Source: an uncultured Nioella sp.
GTDB taxonomy: Bacteria > Pseudomonadota > Alphaproteobacteria > Rhodobacterales > Rhodobacteraceae
Reading direction: 5' to 3'
Length of the DNA stretch: 64,000 nt
Assembly (NCBI GenBank): GCA_947495575.1
Contig: CANLZL010000003.1
Location: 62,001 to 126,000 of the forward strand
Shown: one piece after another, positions 44,211-54,692 of the stretch
How positions within the stretch are numbered: position 1 is the stretch's first letter
How the letters are laid out: every line of letters starts with the position of its first letter
The notes under the pieces: model-generated
The model's input: the letters and a program-made list of their open reading frames with translations, nothing else
Told to the model about the DNA's origin: nothing
Database searches by the model: none
Position numbers and translations under genes: made by a program

Positions 44211-44238
44211 AAAAAGGGCACCCGCACTGGGCGCCCTC
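44211..44238 (-). terminator. Rho-independent terminator of the glyoxalase-superfamily gene
   Basis: On the minus strand AGGGC...GCCCT arms with an inner CCC/GGG stem are followed by five Ts, 34 bp past the stop of the gene at 44272-44715. Confidence 0.7.
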
Positions 44239-44271
44239 AATGAATTCATTAATGTATACGTTACTGCAAAG

Positions 44272-44715
44272 TCAAGGCGCAGGCCGTACGTCAGTTAGCA
44301 CCATATGCGGCACCCCGTCCGAGGTCGCCGCATGGCTTTGCCCCATCGTACCCAATGTTGCTGTTACACGCTGGCGCAGTACATCAAAACTGGTAAATTT
44401 TGACACGTTGACCGGCCTGTCAAACGCCAGAACCAGACGGATATCGCGCCGTCCGGCCGCCTCGACTCTGTGAACTCGCCCGGTGAAAGGTTGGCTCAAA
44501 TACCGCCCCTCAACCCGTGCGCCTTGCTTTAAGACCCTTCGATCTTTGGTCACCGCAACTGCTGTGTTCCAATCGCGATGCCCTTCTTGCAGGGCTACCG
44601 CTTCCAACGCCTCGGAATGCGAAATCGCCTCGCCATCTGCTGACCATGCCGCTCGCAGCGCTTTGGCGCGGGCCTTCATCGCCGCGATACGGGTTTCTCC
44701 GAGAAAAATCTCCAT
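44272..44715 (-). CDS. Glyoxalase-superfamily-related protein
   Basis: 147 residues from the ATG at 44715, which has GGAG before it; in-frame ATGs at 44727 and farther up are alternatives. The segment SHSEALEAVALQEGHRDWN is typical of a small domain annotated as glyoxalase-superfamily-related. The C-terminal part, from GRYLSQPFTGRVHRVEA, looks like a compact beta domain. Function is unknown. It stands alone. Confidence 0.65.
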   Translation of the reverse strand: MEIFLGETRIAAMKARAKALRAAWSADGEAISHSEALEAVALQEGHRDWNTAVAVTKDRRVLKQGARVEGRYLSQPFTGRVHRVEAAGRRDIRLVLAFDRPVNVSKFTSFDVLRQRVTATLGTMGQSHAATSDGVPHMVLTDVRPAP

Positions 44716-44940
44716 TTCAGTCTCCATTTGCATGGGCCCAATGATGGATGGTGCTCGCATTGCCATCCGGGGCCAAAAGCACCTGGATGTCCGAAATCTC
44801 TTTCAGGGGACTTCACCAACGTCTGAACAACGCGCGAGCGGCGGGCGGCCCCAAAGCCGTAGCGCCCCGCTACAGGCAAATCATCGATTGCGTCAAGCCA
44901 ACCCCTTGCCGAATGCAAACAATTGCGGCAGGCAAGACAC

Positions 44941-45498
44941 ATGTCCCGCGTGATCCTTTTCAACAAACCTTATGACGTTCTGTCACAGTTCACCGATAAG
45001 GGAACAGAGGGCAGTCCAAGGCGCACTTTATCCGAGTTCATCGACATACCAGGTGTCTATGCGGCCGGCCGTTTAGACCGGGACAGCGAAGGGCTGATGG
45101 TCTTGACAGATGACGGAAAATTGCAGGCCCGCATCACCAGCCCACGTGCAAAAATGCCCAAAACGTATTGGGTGCAGGTCGAAGGCGCCCCAAGCACCGA
45201 CCAGCTGGATCAGTTGCGACGTGGGGTTGTACTGAAGGACGGCAAAACCCGCCCCGCGAAAGTACATCTGATCGGCGAACCGGAAGACCTTTGGCCCCGC
45301 GATCCACCAGTGAGATTCAGAAAGACGGTTCCTGACGGCTGGCTCGCGTTGACGATAACTGAAGGCCGCAACCGACAGGTTCGGCGGATGACCGCTGCAG
45401 TTGGTCTTCCCACCCTGCGCCTGATCCGCGTTCGCATCGGGCCGTGGAAACTGGATGGGATTGCACAAGGCTGTTGGCAGGATGCTCCGCCGAAATAA
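44941..45498 (+). CDS. rluE: 23S rRNA pseudouridine synthase, RluE type
   Basis: 185 residues from the ATG at 44941. RsuA-family features: [16 protein letters not shown], the catalytic [19 protein letters not shown] with its aspartate, and [17 protein letters not shown]. No S4 domain precedes it, and the length fits RluE, which makes pseudouridine 2457 in 23S rRNA. The site specificity is inferred from family similarity. Confidence 0.9.
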   Translation: MSRVILFNKPYDVLSQFTDKGTEGSPRRTLSEFIDIPGVYAAGRLDRDSEGLMVLTDDGKLQARITSPRAKMPKTYWVQVEGAPSTDQLDQLRRGVVLKDGKTRPAKVHLIGEPEDLWPRDPPVRFRKTVPDGWLALTITEGRNRQVRRMTAAVGLPTLRLIRVRIGPWKLDGIAQGCWQDAPPK

Positions 45499-45565
45499 TC
45501 TTGCAGCCTTTACCGGGCCTGCAACCGCACCTATCTGCAAGGGACCGCACTAAAGGCCCTGCCTG

Positions 45566-45961
45566 ATGACAGACGATACCCACCCTCGCCCGCGCCGACG
45601 GATGCGCGACATGCTCTGGACCGGGTGCGGATGGATCTGTGTGGGGCTTGGGTTTGTCGGCGCCGTCCTGCCGGTTTTGCCAACCACACCACTATTGTTG
45701 TTGGCTGCCTTTTGTTTTGGCAAAGGCTCTCCGCATTTGCGCCAATGGCTTTTGGATCACGACATTTTTGGCGGCCCTCTTAGGGATTGGCACGATCAAG
45801 GCGCGATTCGTCCGCGATTCAAAATTATGGCTGTTGCAACGATGGCCCTTGTCTTTGGAGCGAGCCTAATGGCGAGTGCGCCCCCACTGGTCCTCTGGAT
45901 ACAAGGGATTTGCATGGGCGGCGCAGCGACCTTCATTTTGACACGTCCGAACGGCAATTGA
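45566..45961 (+). CDS. DUF454 (YbaN-family) membrane protein
   Basis: 131 residues with three hydrophobic segments. The signature GLGFVGAVLPVLPTTPLLLL followed by AFCFGKGSPHLRQWLLDH is diagnostic of DUF454/YbaN. Function is unknown. It follows rluE by 67 bp on the same strand. Confidence 0.9.
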   Translation: MTDDTHPRPRRRMRDMLWTGCGWICVGLGFVGAVLPVLPTTPLLLLAAFCFGKGSPHLRQWLLDHDIFGGPLRDWHDQGAIRPRFKIMAVATMALVFGASLMASAPPLVLWIQGICMGGAATFILTRPNGN

Positions 45962-46016
45962 CCGGCCAAGCCCCCTCGTTATTCTCACAACGACGTAACA
46001 AGGGGATCGCAGTGCC

Positions 46017-47948
46017 ATGAAAGACAAGATCATTTCCGCCGCAGACGCGATGCGCCTGATTGGCGACGGCGATACGATCACAACCTCGGGCTTTGTCGGA
46101 ATTGGTGTACCTGATGGCCTGTTGGCCGCATTGGAAGAACGATTTCTTGAGAAAGCGGCGCCTCGAAACCTGACTTTGTTATTTGCGGCAGGTCAGGGCG
46201 ACGGCAAAGATCGCGGGCTTAACCGTCTTGGGCATGAAGAGCTTTTGAAACGCGTTGTCGGCGGGCACTGGGGCCTTATCCCGAAAGTGGCGCGGCTGGC
46301 GTTGGAAGGGCAGATCGAAGCATATAATCTACCGCAGGGCGTGATCAGCCACCTTTTCCGCGACATCGCAGCGGGGAAGCCGGGCACGCTGACCCATGTC
46401 GGTCTTGGCACATTTGTAGACCCTCGTCATGAGGGCGGAAAGATCAATGATGTAACAAATGACGATCTGGTCACGTTGATGAAGATCGATCGCCAGGAAA
46501 AACTCTTTTATCGCGCCTTTCCAATCAACGTTGCGCTCTTGCGCGGAACCACTGCCGACCCCGCCGGAAATGTAAGCATGGAGCGCGAGGCACTTGTTAT
46601 CGACAACTTGGCGCAGGCCATGGCCGTTCGTAATTCCGGCGGAGTTGTGATCGTTCAGGTTGAACGTATCGCCGCGCGCGGTGCGCTAAACCCCCGCGAT
46701 GTGATCCTGCCTGCCGCATTGGTCGATGCCGTGGTCGTTGCCAAGCCAGAACACCACATGCAGACCTATGCCACGCCCTATTCCCATCTGTTTGCCGGGC
46801 AGTTTCGTGCGCCCGCCGGAGCCACCAAGCCGATGGCCTTGGATGCGCGCAAAATTATTGCTCGCCGTGCCGCGTTCGAATTGCCCGTGAACGGAGTAGT
46901 CAATCTTGGCATCGGCATGCCAGAGGGGGTTGCTGCAGTGGCAGCCGAGGAAGGTATTCTTGACCATGTAACACTTACCGCCGAGCCGGGCGTGATCGGA
47001 GGACAGCCTGCCTCGGGGCTTGATTTCGGTGCCGCAGTCAACACAGATGCGATCATTCCGCAAAACGCGCAGTTTGATTTCTACGATGGTGGCGGCCTTG
47101 ATCTTGCCGTGCTGGGAATGGCCGAGGTGGACCGCGCGGGCGACGTGAATGTTAGCCGTTTCGGAACACGCCTGGCGGGCGCAGGCGGTTTCATCAACAT
47201 AAGCCAAAATGCCCGCCGTGTTGTCTTTACCGGAACATTCACCGCAGGCGGCTTGGCCATAGACCTCGCAGACGGCACCCTGACGATTGGTCAGGAAGGG
47301 CGCGCGAAAAAATTTCTGCAGCAGGTCCAACAGATAACCTTCTCAGGCGGTGGCGCTGCAGCGCAGGGCAAGCCAGTGCTCTATGTCACCGAGCGGGCAG
47401 TTTTTGACCTAAAAACTGAGGGCATTCGCCTAATCGAGATTGCACCCGGCGTGGATATTGACGCGGATATCATCGCCCACATGGGATTTCGCCCTCTGAT
47501 TGGGGAAGTGGGCGAAATGGACCCTCGGATCTTTCAAGACGGTCCAATGGATCTGAAAAATGACCTTTTGCATCTAGATCTTGAAGACAGAATTGCCCTT
47601 AGCGAAGACAAATCTCTTCTGTTTATCAATTTTGAGAAGCTGCGCATTCGGGACAATAATGATCTTGAGCGTATCTATGCCCGGGTGGTCAAGCTGTGTG
47701 ATCCGCTGGATGCGCGTGTCGACGCGATTGCCAATTATGACGGAGCGCGAATTGATGAGGATATCGAAGACGCCTACGCTGAGATGGTGAACGGCCTAGA
47801 GGACCGGTATTATAAAACGGTCACGCGATATTCATCTTCGGCCTTCATGCGGATGAAACTAGGGCAAACCTTCACCCGAGATCGCGCACCACATATCTTT
47901 GAAACAGCCGGTGAAGCCCGGGACTTTTTGAAAGGGCCTCAAGCATAA
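46017..47948 (+). CDS. Fused-subunit acyl-CoA:acetate CoA-transferase (YdiF-like)
   Basis: 643 residues, the length of family I CoA-transferases in which the alpha and beta subunits are fused. The alpha half starts MKDKIISAADAMRLIGDGD and contains SGFVGIGVPDGLL. The beta half contains NLGIGMPEGVA and the active-site region TAEPGVIGGQPASGLDFG, whose glutamate (about residue 322) should form the CoA thioester. Likely substrates are short-chain acyl-CoAs such as acetyl- or propionyl-CoA; which one is not readable. Confidence 0.9.
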   Translation: MKDKIISAADAMRLIGDGDTITTSGFVGIGVPDGLLAALEERFLEKAAPRNLTLLFAAGQGDGKDRGLNRLGHEELLKRVVGGHWGLIPKVARLALEGQIEAYNLPQGVISHLFRDIAAGKPGTLTHVGLGTFVDPRHEGGKINDVTNDDLVTLMKIDRQEKLFYRAFPINVALLRGTTADPAGNVSMEREALVIDNLAQAMAVRNSGGVVIVQVERIAARGALNPRDVILPAALVDAVVVAKPEHHMQTYATPYSHLFAGQFRAPAGATKPMALDARKIIARRAAFELPVNGVVNLGIGMPEGVAAVAAEEGILDHVTLTAEPGVIGGQPASGLDFGAAVNTDAIIPQNAQFDFYDGGGLDLAVLGMAEVDRAGDVNVSRFGTRLAGAGGFINISQNARRVVFTGTFTAGGLAIDLADGTLTIGQEGRAKKFLQQVQQITFSGGGAAAQGKPVLYVTERAVFDLKTEGIRLIEIAPGVDIDADIIAHMGFRPLIGEVGEMDPRIFQDGPMDLKNDLLHLDLEDRIALSEDKSLLFINFEKLRIRDNNDLERIYARVVKLCDPLDARVDAIANYDGARIDEDIEDAYAEMVNGLEDRYYKTVTRYSSSAFMRMKLGQTFTRDRAPHIFETAGEARDFLKGPQA

Positions 47949-48012
47949 CCACCCGCACAGGAGGCACTTTGGAAAGTCGGATGGACAAAAGCCACCCGAT
48001 ATCAAACGATGA

Positions 48013-49500
48013 TTACCGGCTTAACGTTCTGGAAACTGCGTCCTTCCAGCCCGAATAGCGCGCTTCGCGTTTGCCCTCATCCATATTTGGCATGAATTCC
48101 TGTTCCAGCGCCCAAGTCTCGGCAAAGCCAGCTTGGTTGGGATAAAGACCTGCCCGCATTCCTGCCAGCCAAGCCACACCCAAGGCGGTCGTTTCCAATA
48201 CCTCTGGCCGGTGAACCGTCGCGCCAAGAATATCGGACAGGAATTGCATTGCCCAATCCGAGGCGCTCATCCCGCCATCGACGCGCAAGATGCTGCTTTC
48301 ACCCGCACCCTGCCAATCGGCTTGCATAGCTTCCAAAAGGTCCCGGGTCTGAAATCCGACACTTTCCAAAGCCGCCCGCGCAAATTCTTCAGGGCCTGAG
48401 CCGCGGGTCAAACCGTAGATGGCTCCCCGGCATTCCGCATCCCAATAGGGTGCGCCTAAGCCTACAAAAGCCGGCACAAGGTAAAGCTCTTGTGCGTCAT
48501 CTGCTGCTTCGGCCAGCTTCTGAGTATCTGGCGCTGAGTTGATGATCTTAAGCCCGTCGCGCAACCACTGGACAACCGCGCCCGCGATAAAGATTGAGCC
48601 CTCCAACGCATAAGTGGGCTTGCCGTCAAACTGATAGGCAATTGTGCCCAGCAGACGATTTTTGCTTTCGACCAACGCGTCGCCGGTGTTGAGCAGGGCA
48701 AAACACCCTGTCCCGTAGGTGGATTTCAACATTCCGGGTTGGAAACAGGCCTGACCAATCGTGGCCGCCTGTTGGTCACCCGCCACACCCAATACAGGAA
48801 TTTCCGCACCAAAGAGGGAGGCTTCAACCATCCCAAAATCTGCTGCGCAATCCTTGACCTCGGGCAACAGGGCCATCGGTATGTTCAGCAGTCCGCAGAT
48901 ATCCGCATCCCACACGCCATCCCGAATATTATAGAGCAAGGTGCGTGCGGCGTTGGTAGCGTCTGTTACATGCGACGCACCACCCGACAGCTTCCAAATC
49001 AGGTAGCTGTCGATGGTTCCGAACAGCAACTCACCGGCTTCGGCCCGGGCACGGACTCCGTCGACATTGTTCAATAGCCAGGCAAGCTTTGTTCCGGAAA
49101 AATATGGGTCCAGCAGCAGGCCCGTCTTTTGCTGAACCATCGCTTCATGACCTGCATCACGCAGGCTGGCACACAGATCGGACGTACGCCGGTCTTGCCA
49201 AACAATAGCTCTGTGCACCGGCTCTCCGGTGGTCTTGTCCCAAAGCACAACGGTTTCGCGCTGGTTTGTGATGCCGATGCCGGAGATATCGCTGGCCGAA
49301 AGCCCTGCCTTATCAAGCGCCCCGCGACAGGTCGCGACCACGCTTTCCCAAATCTCTTCACAATCGTGTTCGACCCAGCCCGACGCGGGGAAATGCTGGG
49401 TGAATTCCTGTTGATCCGAAGAAATCGGTTTCATCGCGCCGTCAAAAAGGATGGCGCGGCTTGACGTGGTTCCCTGGTCGATGGCCAAGATATGGGTCAT
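48013..49500 (-). CDS. glpK: Glycerol kinase
   Basis: 495 residues, full FGGY-kinase length. [18 protein letters not shown] and [19 protein letters not shown] at the N-terminus, [12 protein letters not shown] in the middle and [17 protein letters not shown] at the C-terminus are the glycerol kinase hallmarks. It converts glycerol to glycerol 3-phosphate. It follows glpD by 68 bp on the same strand, forming a glpD-glpK operon; no uptake facilitator is in the window. Confidence 0.96.
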   Translation of the reverse strand: MTHILAIDQGTTSSRAILFDGAMKPISSDQQEFTQHFPASGWVEHDCEEIWESVVATCRGALDKAGLSASDISGIGITNQRETVVLWDKTTGEPVHRAIVWQDRRTSDLCASLRDAGHEAMVQQKTGLLLDPYFSGTKLAWLLNNVDGVRARAEAGELLFGTIDSYLIWKLSGGASHVTDATNAARTLLYNIRDGVWDADICGLLNIPMALLPEVKDCAADFGMVEASLFGAEIPVLGVAGDQQAATIGQACFQPGMLKSTYGTGCFALLNTGDALVESKNRLLGTIAYQFDGKPTYALEGSIFIAGAVVQWLRDGLKIINSAPDTQKLAEAADDAQELYLVPAFVGLGAPYWDAECRGAIYGLTRGSGPEEFARAALESVGFQTRDLLEAMQADWQGAGESSILRVDGGMSASDWAMQFLSDILGATVHRPEVLETTALGVAWLAGMRAGLYPNQAGFAETWALEQEFMPNMDEGKREARYSGWKDAVSRTLSR

Positions 49501-49568
49501 CGGATCCTCCCTCTAAATGTCTTACTCCGATCCTAGGATCGAGGTTTTTAGCCGGCAATCCCTTTGGG

Positions 49569-51140
49569 CTACTCGGCCGCTGCGGCGACATTCCTCGGTG
49601 TCGCCAAAAACTCTTCAAGCGCAGTGATTTCGGCACCGCTCAAGCGCAAGCCCAGCTTGGTACGACGCCAAACGATATCCTCAGCCCGCCGAGCATATTC
49701 GCGCTCGACCAGCCAGTTGACCTCCGCTTCTGTCAGCGTCGCGCCAAAGTTCCGGCCCAAATCAGTCGCTTCTCTGGCATGTCCCAATATGTCCCGCGCT
49801 TCGGTTCCGTAATGTTTTACAAGCCGCTTAGCCCATGCTGCCGTCAGGAAGGGATAGTCACGCCGAAGGCCATCAATCAATCGGCTGACTCCATCGACCG
49901 CGAAATCCCCACCGGGCATTGCAACACCGGCCGTCCAATGACCTTGCGACAATGGTAGATGTTCACCGATCTTTTCCAGCGCGCTTTCCGCAAGCTTTCG
50001 ATAGGTTGTGATCTTGCCACCGAAAACATTCAGAATGGGGGCACCGTTGTCATCTACCTTGAGCACGTAGTCACGCGTCGCCGATTGCGCGGCACTGGCC
50101 CCATCATCGTAGAGCGGGCGCACACCTGAATAGGTCCAAACGATATCATCTCGTGTAAGTGGCTTCTCAAAGTAGTTCGAAGCAAAACCAAGCAAGTAGT
50201 CTTTTTCTGCGTCGGTACAAATCGGTTTTTCGCCAGGATCAGCATGATCCATGTCCGTCGTACCAATCAGCGTAAAATCTTCTTCGTAGGGAATGGCAAA
50301 GATGATACGGCCATCCTCCCCTTGGAAGAAATAGCATTTATCATGATCGTATAGCCGCTTAGTAACGATGTGGCTGCCACGAACAAGACGAACCGAAGCA
50401 CGGGAATTGCCTCCGATCTTTGTCTGAATGACATCACCGACCCAAGGCCCCGCCGCATTGACCAGCATTTTGGCATGCACTTCGCGTCGTCCGTTTTCGT
50501 CTTGCAGCAGGATCACCCAATGGTCGCCGTGACGCCGCGCGGAAACGACTTTGGTGCGCACCATGATCTCAGCGCCGCGCGCTTCTGCGTCGCGGGCATT
50601 CAACACTACCAGACGTGCATCTTGCACCCAGCAGTCGCTGTATTCATAGGCTTTGGAAAACCGGTCCTGCAACGGCGCGCCTTCTGCCGTGCTGTGTAGG
50701 TCGACCGTTGTGGTCGCTGGTAGAATTTTACGTCCACCCAGATGGTCATACATAAAGAGACCCAACCGGATCAGCCAAGCGGGCCTGCGCCCCTTCATCC
50801 AAGGCATCACGATATTCAGTATTTTCGAAGTCGGTGTCGCACCTTCAAACCGCATGTCCTTGTGGTACGGCAACACAAACCGCATCGGCCAACTGATATG
50901 AGGCATGGCTCGTAAAAGCGTTTCGCGTTCTTTCAGCGACTCGCGTACCAAGCGAACTTCAAAATATTCAAGGTAACGAAGCCCGCCGTGAAAAAGCTTC
51001 GTAGCTGCTGAAGAGGTCGCCGAGGCCAGATCATTCATTTCGGCCAAGCCAACGCACAATCCACGACCCGAAGCGTCGCGGGCTATTCCGCAACCGTTGA
51101 TACCACCGCCAATTACAAAAAGGTCAAAGGTCTTGGTCAA
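49569..51140 (-). CDS. glpD: Aerobic glycerol-3-phosphate dehydrogenase
   Basis: 523 residues. FAD-binding motif VIGGGINGCGIARDASGRG at the N-terminus, then ATSSAATKLFHGGLRYLE and GTTDMDHADPGEKP, all typical of GlpD. The enzyme oxidises glycerol 3-phosphate to DHAP at the membrane, passing electrons to quinone. A DeoR-type palindrome lies upstream. Confidence 0.96.
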   Translation of the reverse strand: MTKTFDLFVIGGGINGCGIARDASGRGLCVGLAEMNDLASATSSAATKLFHGGLRYLEYFEVRLVRESLKERETLLRAMPHISWPMRFVLPYHKDMRFEGATPTSKILNIVMPWMKGRRPAWLIRLGLFMYDHLGGRKILPATTTVDLHSTAEGAPLQDRFSKAYEYSDCWVQDARLVVLNARDAEARGAEIMVRTKVVSARRHGDHWVILLQDENGRREVHAKMLVNAAGPWVGDVIQTKIGGNSRASVRLVRGSHIVTKRLYDHDKCYFFQGEDGRIIFAIPYEEDFTLIGTTDMDHADPGEKPICTDAEKDYLLGFASNYFEKPLTRDDIVWTYSGVRPLYDDGASAAQSATRDYVLKVDDNGAPILNVFGGKITTYRKLAESALEKIGEHLPLSQGHWTAGVAMPGGDFAVDGVSRLIDGLRRDYPFLTAAWAKRLVKHYGTEARDILGHAREATDLGRNFGATLTEAEVNWLVEREYARRAEDIVWRRTKLGLRLSGAEITALEEFLATPRNVAAAAE

Positions 51141-51444
51141 GATTCGCGCTCCAACTCGTTAAGCGCTGTCTGCCCAATGAGGTTCGATTTGTCAATTATT
51201 TTGCTCCTTTTTGTGCTTTTTATTTTCGTGTTCGCAAATTTTCGAAAATGAACCCTCGCCGTGCCGAAAGTCGTTTATGTAACATAGTTGCCCTTTTTCC
51301 GGGATCGACGCTCGCAGGTCGGGAGTTCCGATGCTAAGCTGAGCTTATATTTTCTGTTTTTCTCGAATGGCCCTTGCAAAACCATGCATAAAGGCGCCCA
51401 AAACGAATTAATCCAATGCTTCCCGAGCGAGTCCCTCTGCCGCA
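51141..51444. promoter_or_regulatory. Intergenic region with a candidate GlpR-like operator (51238-51249)
   Basis: ATTTTCGAAAAT is a perfect 12-bp palindrome at 51238-51249, next to TTTTCGTGTTCGCAAA. TTCG-containing repeats are characteristic of DeoR-family GlpR operators. It lies about 100 bp before glpD. Apart from that I see no gene or terminator in this 304-bp gap. Confidence 0.45.
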
Positions 51445-52242
51445 ATGATCCGGAAATTCAGCTCCATCCTTGGCAAATCGCGTGATGCCGACACGGCTGC
51501 AGCGGAAAGGCACTCCCTGCCCAGACCTTTGGCGCAAACCTATGTTGTCGGAGACATCCATGGACGTGCTGACCTTTTGGAACGCGCACTGGATCGAATT
51601 GACGCTCATGTCGGTCAAACAAAGGCAGAAAACCCGCATGTTGTTTTTGTCGGGGATTATATCGACCATGGCCCGGACAGCGCTCGGGTTTTGTCGCGCG
51701 TTTGGGAACTGACGAAAGAATTGCCCGACAATGTGACCTGCCTTATGGGCAACCACGAACGCATGATGTTGGATTTTCTGGACGACCCGATCATTCGCGG
51801 GCCACGGTGGCTGCGAAGTGGCGCACGACCAACATTGGAAAGCTTTAGTCTGCACACGAGCCAGTTGGAACCCGGCTGTTTGCCGGAACTGTTCCGGGCT
51901 GAGGCTGAGGGCCTGAAGGCTCATTTGAATCCGGGGCTTTTGACCTGGATACGTGACCTTCCTCTTTCTTGGTCCTCTGGTAACCTCTGGGTTGTTCATG
52001 CTGGCGCCGACCCCCAACACCCGATGTCCACACAATCAGCCCGGGTCCTGCTTTGGGGGCATCCAGAGTTTGACTCGCGACCTCGGCCTGATGACACTTG
52101 GGTCATTCACGGTCATACACCAGCAAACGACCCCGTAGTCGCAGAGGGGCGCATTTGCGTTGACACAGGCGCGTGGGAAACAGGAGTATTGTGCACCGCT
52201 GCCGTTTCCCCGGACGGCGCGGTCGAATTTCTATACGCCTGA
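51445..52242 (+). CDS. Serine/threonine-type metallophosphatase
   Basis: 265 residues. The three PPP-family motifs are GDIHGRADLL, VGDYIDHGPDS and MGNHERMMLDF, with a later VIHGHTPA. These bind two metals and resemble ApaH/PrpE-like bacterial phosphatases. The substrate, phosphoprotein or diadenosine polyphosphate, is unknown. It stands alone. Confidence 0.9.
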   Translation: MIRKFSSILGKSRDADTAAAERHSLPRPLAQTYVVGDIHGRADLLERALDRIDAHVGQTKAENPHVVFVGDYIDHGPDSARVLSRVWELTKELPDNVTCLMGNHERMMLDFLDDPIIRGPRWLRSGARPTLESFSLHTSQLEPGCLPELFRAEAEGLKAHLNPGLLTWIRDLPLSWSSGNLWVVHAGADPQHPMSTQSARVLLWGHPEFDSRPRPDDTWVIHGHTPANDPVVAEGRICVDTGAWETGVLCTAAVSPDGAVEFLYA

Positions 52243-52355
52243 CCGCTGCGTGGCGTTTCGGTCATGCGCTATTGCAGACGATAGACAGACCAATCGCCCA
52301 TTCTTTAGAGTTAGTAGAACTGCGGATGTCATTCCGCGATATTGGGGGGACCGTC

Positions 52356-53129
52356 ATGAAAGACGGCGGCGATAACGAGTTTTTTAGTCTTGATGATATC
52401 CAGTCGCTGGTTGCCGACGTGTTCCAACGCGCAGGCGCGAGCAAAAGTGTAGCCCAGACCATGGGCCACTCCATTAAACTGGCGGAACGCGACGGAATGC
52501 GCCAGTACGGGCTTGCGCTTGTACCGACCATGATCGAGCATATACGGTCAGGGCGCGTTGACGCGCGAGCCGAACCAGTAGCGCACTGGGACGGCCCCAC
52601 GACGCTGAAGGTGAATGCCTCATCCGGCTTCGCTTGTCCGGCGATTGATCCGTATCTGGCAGAACTGACAGACCGGGCCGCTGATCATGGCCTTGCACAT
52701 ATGGCAGTTACCCGCGCCTACCCAATTCACAAACCACATCTGACGGTGGAATGGATCGCACAACAAGGCATGACGGGCAGCATACATTGCGTCGGTCTCA
52801 GCCAGATCCCAATCGAAAATGACATGACCCGTCTGACATGCGTTGGGCAGGTATTGACGGCACAACCTGCGCCCGATGAATCCGTACGGTTTTCGAACGA
52901 TCCCAAAACGCCGCTGACCGGAGAGCCAAAGCGAATTCGTTTTGAAGGCCCGCTTGGCCCATCACTTGCCTTTTCTCACTCCATCTTGGCCGCTACAGCA
53001 CGAACAATCCCCTCTATCCGATTTCAAAAGACGAATGGCGATCAGGCGCTGCAAGGGACACGGAAAACTTCGCATCAAATCGGAGTCACCATTGAAAGTG
53101 ACCTGTTGGAGGCAATCATCAATGCATGA
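52356..53129 (+). CDS. Short, divergent Ldh_2-family (malate/L-lactate dehydrogenase-like) protein
   Basis: 257 residues from the ATG at 52356 (GGGGGGA upstream); an in-frame ATG at 52326 is possible. The N-terminal half follows the Ldh_2 pattern: FFSLDDIQSLVADVFQRAGA, ERDGMRQYGLALVPTMIEHI and TDRAADHGLAHMAVTRAY. Family members are usually about 340 residues, so roughly 80 are missing, and the C-terminal half is poorly matched. It may be a degenerate or repurposed enzyme. The following LysR gene, 27 bp downstream, could be its regulator. Confidence 0.6.
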   Translation: MKDGGDNEFFSLDDIQSLVADVFQRAGASKSVAQTMGHSIKLAERDGMRQYGLALVPTMIEHIRSGRVDARAEPVAHWDGPTTLKVNASSGFACPAIDPYLAELTDRAADHGLAHMAVTRAYPIHKPHLTVEWIAQQGMTGSIHCVGLSQIPIENDMTRLTCVGQVLTAQPAPDESVRFSNDPKTPLTGEPKRIRFEGPLGPSLAFSHSILAATARTIPSIRFQKTNGDQALQGTRKTSHQIGVTIESDLLEAIINA

Positions 53130-53156
53130 CTCCAACCAATCTGTAACGGAGCGCAC

Positions 53157-54125
53157 ATGCCCGGGTTGTTGAAAGGTGTCTCTATCCGGGGGCTGGAGGT
53201 GTTTGAGGCGCTGGCCCAAACACGATCCGTCGGTGAGGCCGCTCAACGACTGGGAATGAGCGCGCCTGCTGTTTCCCAGCAATTGAAAAACCTCAGTACG
53301 GCTGTCGGGATGCCGCTGGTCGACCCAAGTCGGCGCCCCATGACGCTGACCCCTGCCGGACACCAGTTTCTTCAACATGTTGAAACTGCGCTAGGCGCCC
53401 TGAGGGACGGACAACGCGACCTAACTCTCCTTGATCTCTCGGATGTTTCTGTCCTGCGCCTCGGTGTCATCGAGGATTTCGAAAATGAAGTGACCCCGAC
53501 GCTGACCACACGGTTGGCGGAGACCATGCAGAACTGCAAGTTTCGTCTGCAAACCGGTGCCAGTCACACATTGATTTCGCATTTGGATCGCTCTGAGTTA
53601 GATATGGTCATCTCCGCCGAGGGGCCCACTGCCCCGTCATCAGCGCGCCTGCATCCTTTATTGGAAGATCCCTACATTCTGGCTGTTCCAAAAGGCATCG
53701 ATGTATCGGCTGGGCTTACAGCATTGACCGGGCTACCGCTCATTCGGCGCGACCAGGACCAGATTATGGGCCAACAGGTTGAGGCCGCTCTGCACCGCAG
53801 CGGCCTTGCCTTTCCCAACCGAATTGAAATGGACAGCAACCAATCCATCAGCGCGCTAGTAGCCCTAGGGCATGGGTGGACAGTGACAACTCCGCTCAGC
53901 CTCTTGAGGGCCGGCCGTTTCTTGCAGGGGATCGACGCGCACCCGCTGCCACTTCCGCCTATGTCACGCCGGATCAGCCTGATTGCGGGTGGGGATTGGA
54001 CAGATGACATTCCAGGACAGATAGCCCAGATTGCGCGTGATCTTATCCAGACGCATTTCACCGCGCCAGGATTGCAATTGATGCCGTGGCTCAAGGGGCA
54101 ATACAGATCCTTGGAATCGGTATGA
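53157..54125 (+). CDS. LysR-family transcriptional regulator
   Basis: 322 residues. The N-terminal winged helix reads GLEVFEALAQTRSVGEAAQR with the recognition helix MSAPAVSQQLKNLSTAVGMP. The effector domain follows. It lies on the same strand just after the short Ldh_2-like gene, so it may be co-transcribed with it. The effector is unknown. Confidence 0.9.
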   Translation: MPGLLKGVSIRGLEVFEALAQTRSVGEAAQRLGMSAPAVSQQLKNLSTAVGMPLVDPSRRPMTLTPAGHQFLQHVETALGALRDGQRDLTLLDLSDVSVLRLGVIEDFENEVTPTLTTRLAETMQNCKFRLQTGASHTLISHLDRSELDMVISAEGPTAPSSARLHPLLEDPYILAVPKGIDVSAGLTALTGLPLIRRDQDQIMGQQVEAALHRSGLAFPNRIEMDSNQSISALVALGHGWTVTTPLSLLRAGRFLQGIDAHPLPLPPMSRRISLIAGGDWTDDIPGQIAQIARDLIQTHFTAPGLQLMPWLKGQYRSLESV

Positions 54126-54692
54126 TGTCGGAACACAATTTGGCTTCCAATTTGACTGTCTGATCGCCAGAGAACCGGCCAATCCGGAACAAAAATTCAA
54201 GGGTTCCCTGCGAACTTTTTGCAATGCCACACCCCCATTTCGCCTAAGATGATTTCTTATACCGAAACCAAAGGTTTCTTAGAGTGTTGTTTTTAATGTA
54301 AAATAATACAGTGATGTCAAAATTTTTACAGCTTAGGGCCGTGGTTTAGAAAATCAGTGACAGAAACAAAAACCCCCTGATGCAAACGGTTCTCGCAACG
54401 CCCAAAAATTGTCATCATCCGAACCAAGGTCAGGATCACACCTGTCCCCGTTCGGCCCAACATACGCCAACGCCTGTCATGAGGAGACGCGAAGGGCGCT
54501 GGCTGCGAAGGGACCAAGGCTAGGGAGGCTAACCGAACATCACCGGCCCAAATCATAGGGCCGCTTTGGATGGATCGCCACATTTGACCATCCGGAAAAA
54601 GAAGGCGCGTGGGGGAAGTTCCGCTTTCTCCCAACCAGTTCGTCGTGTCTTCTGTGAGGGTAATGAACTGGCACTCTTAAAGGGAGAGACAA
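54126..54692. other. Non-coding stretch of 567 bp before acs
   Basis: AT-rich near 54230-54340. GAAACC-AAA-GGTTTC (54264-54278) is an inverted repeat that could end the LysR transcript or bind a regulator. Frames on both strands (for example 54326-54634 minus) have no convincing ribosome-binding site or protein-like composition. The acs promoter must lie here, but I cannot place it. Confidence 0.5.
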
